Position numbers and translations under genes: made by a program. A DNA stretch of 64,000 nucleotides, taken from contig NZ_VMDU01000004.1 in NCBI RefSeq assembly GCF_008271465.1, forward strand, positions 1 to 64,000. Direction: 5' to 3'. Source of the DNA: Tabrizicola flagellatus (lineage in GTDB: Bacteria; Pseudomonadota; Alphaproteobacteria; Rhodobacterales; Rhodobacteraceae). The notes under the pieces are model-generated. The model did no database searches. It was not told where the DNA came from and saw nothing but the letters and a program-made list of their open reading frames with translations. Numbering within the stretch: position 1 is the first letter of the stretch; each line of letters starts with the position of its first letter. Shown here in pieces: positions 63,668-64,000 of this stretch.

Positions 63668-64000
63668 TCGCCTTCATCGGGTCGGTCTTCTCGCCCTGGT
63701 ACAAGTGGTCGGGCCGGCGGGATCCGCAGAACCACTGCTGCCTCAACGTGGTGACCTCGGGCCTGAACGGCCGCTTCACCATGACCGACCGCGGGCGATC
63801 CGCCCTGAAACAATCCCCCGAAAGGCTGGAAATCGGCCCCTCCAGCGTCACCTGGACCGGTCGCCAGCTGGTGATCGAGGTCAACGAATGGGGCGCGCCG
63901 CCGATGGTGACGCCGGTCAAGGGGCGCATCACCCTGACCCCCCGCGCGGTGACAGGGGCCGAGGTCTGGCTGACGCCCGACGGCGCCCATCTCTGGCGCC
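63580..64000 (+). CDS. crtC: Carotenoid 1,2-hydratase (hydroxyneurosporene synthase), partial
   Basis: The 5' part of crtC, cut by the window end; about 140 codons are visible. Conserved family segments are GPDGYAWWYVDGISDDG, LIAFIGSVFSPWYKWSGRRDPQNH, FTMTDRGRSALKQS and PPMVTPVKGRITL. CrtC adds water to the psi end group before CrtD and CrtF act. The true start is unclear. No ATG, GTG or TTG lies in this frame between an ATG at 63289, deep inside crtD, and the conserved region; a CTG at 63664 precedes IAFIGSVFSP. The coordinate given is where recognisable homology begins. Confidence 0.9.

Overview
The window comes from a GC-rich, photosynthetic alphaproteobacterium of the Rhodobacter group (Rhodobacterales). 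The strongest evidence is the right-hand 14 kb, which is a purple-bacterial photosynthesis gene cluster in the canonical Rhodobacter order: dxs, pufXMLABQ, bchZYXC, crtFE and then divergent crtD-crtC. PufX is a core-antenna protein restricted to this clade; it is present where other purple bacteria often have pufC. The crtC/crtD/crtF set implies the spheroidene carotenoid branch.

Layout. (1) About 0.2-20.3 kb is an exopolysaccharide locus. It holds a Wza-type export lipoprotein-like protein, an outer-membrane beta-barrel, at least six glycosyltransferases, a Wzy/O-antigen-ligase-like polymerase, a sugar epimerase, a 2OG-Fe(II) oxygenase, an ABC exporter of the flippase type, an ExoY/WbaP-type initiating sugar transferase, a PIG-L deacetylase and a ManC-type GDP-mannose pyrophosphorylase. 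It also contains two paralogous, unexplained small membrane proteins. No Wzc/Wzz chain-length protein is inside the window. (2) About 20.6-26.2 kb carries hisB, hisH, hisA, hisF and hisE on the plus strand, interrupted by three unrelated minus-strand genes. (3) About 26.2-49.2 kb is core housekeeping and accessory metabolism: rlmB with tRNA-Tyr, a DDAH-like hydrolase, suhB-type phosphatase, L,D-transpeptidase, rhomboid protease, putA with its divergent Lrp-type regulator and a Rieske oxygenase, adenine deaminase, the murA-DUF2948-hisD-UPF0262-phosphatase block, tRNA-Thr, nrdR and ribD. (4) About 49.2-64 kb is the photosynthesis cluster.

How it works together. dxs and crtE supply isoprenoids; bchXYZ reduces chlorophyllide a, and bchC oxidises the C-3 hydroxyethyl group; crtE/D/C/F make spheroidene; pufBA/LM/X make the LH1-reaction-centre core. 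Genes overlap by ATGA, GTGA or TGATG from bchC through pufQ, so this stretch is a translationally chained superoperon. Perfect TGT-N12-ACA (PpsR/CrtJ-type) sites occur as closely spaced pairs in front of bchC and between crtE and crtD. A further single site lies in front of an uncharacterised PAS-like/zinc-cysteine gene at the edge of the cluster, which is the most interesting lead here.

Other non-coding structure: a three-copy palindromic intergenic repeat at convergent gene ends, strong hairpins at hisB-hisH, pufA-pufL and pufX-dxs, and a perfect TGTCCAC-G-GTGGACA palindrome after the adenine deaminase gene. I saw no insertion sequence, CRISPR array, rRNA or replication origin. Product names rest on motif recognition by eye; no database search was run.
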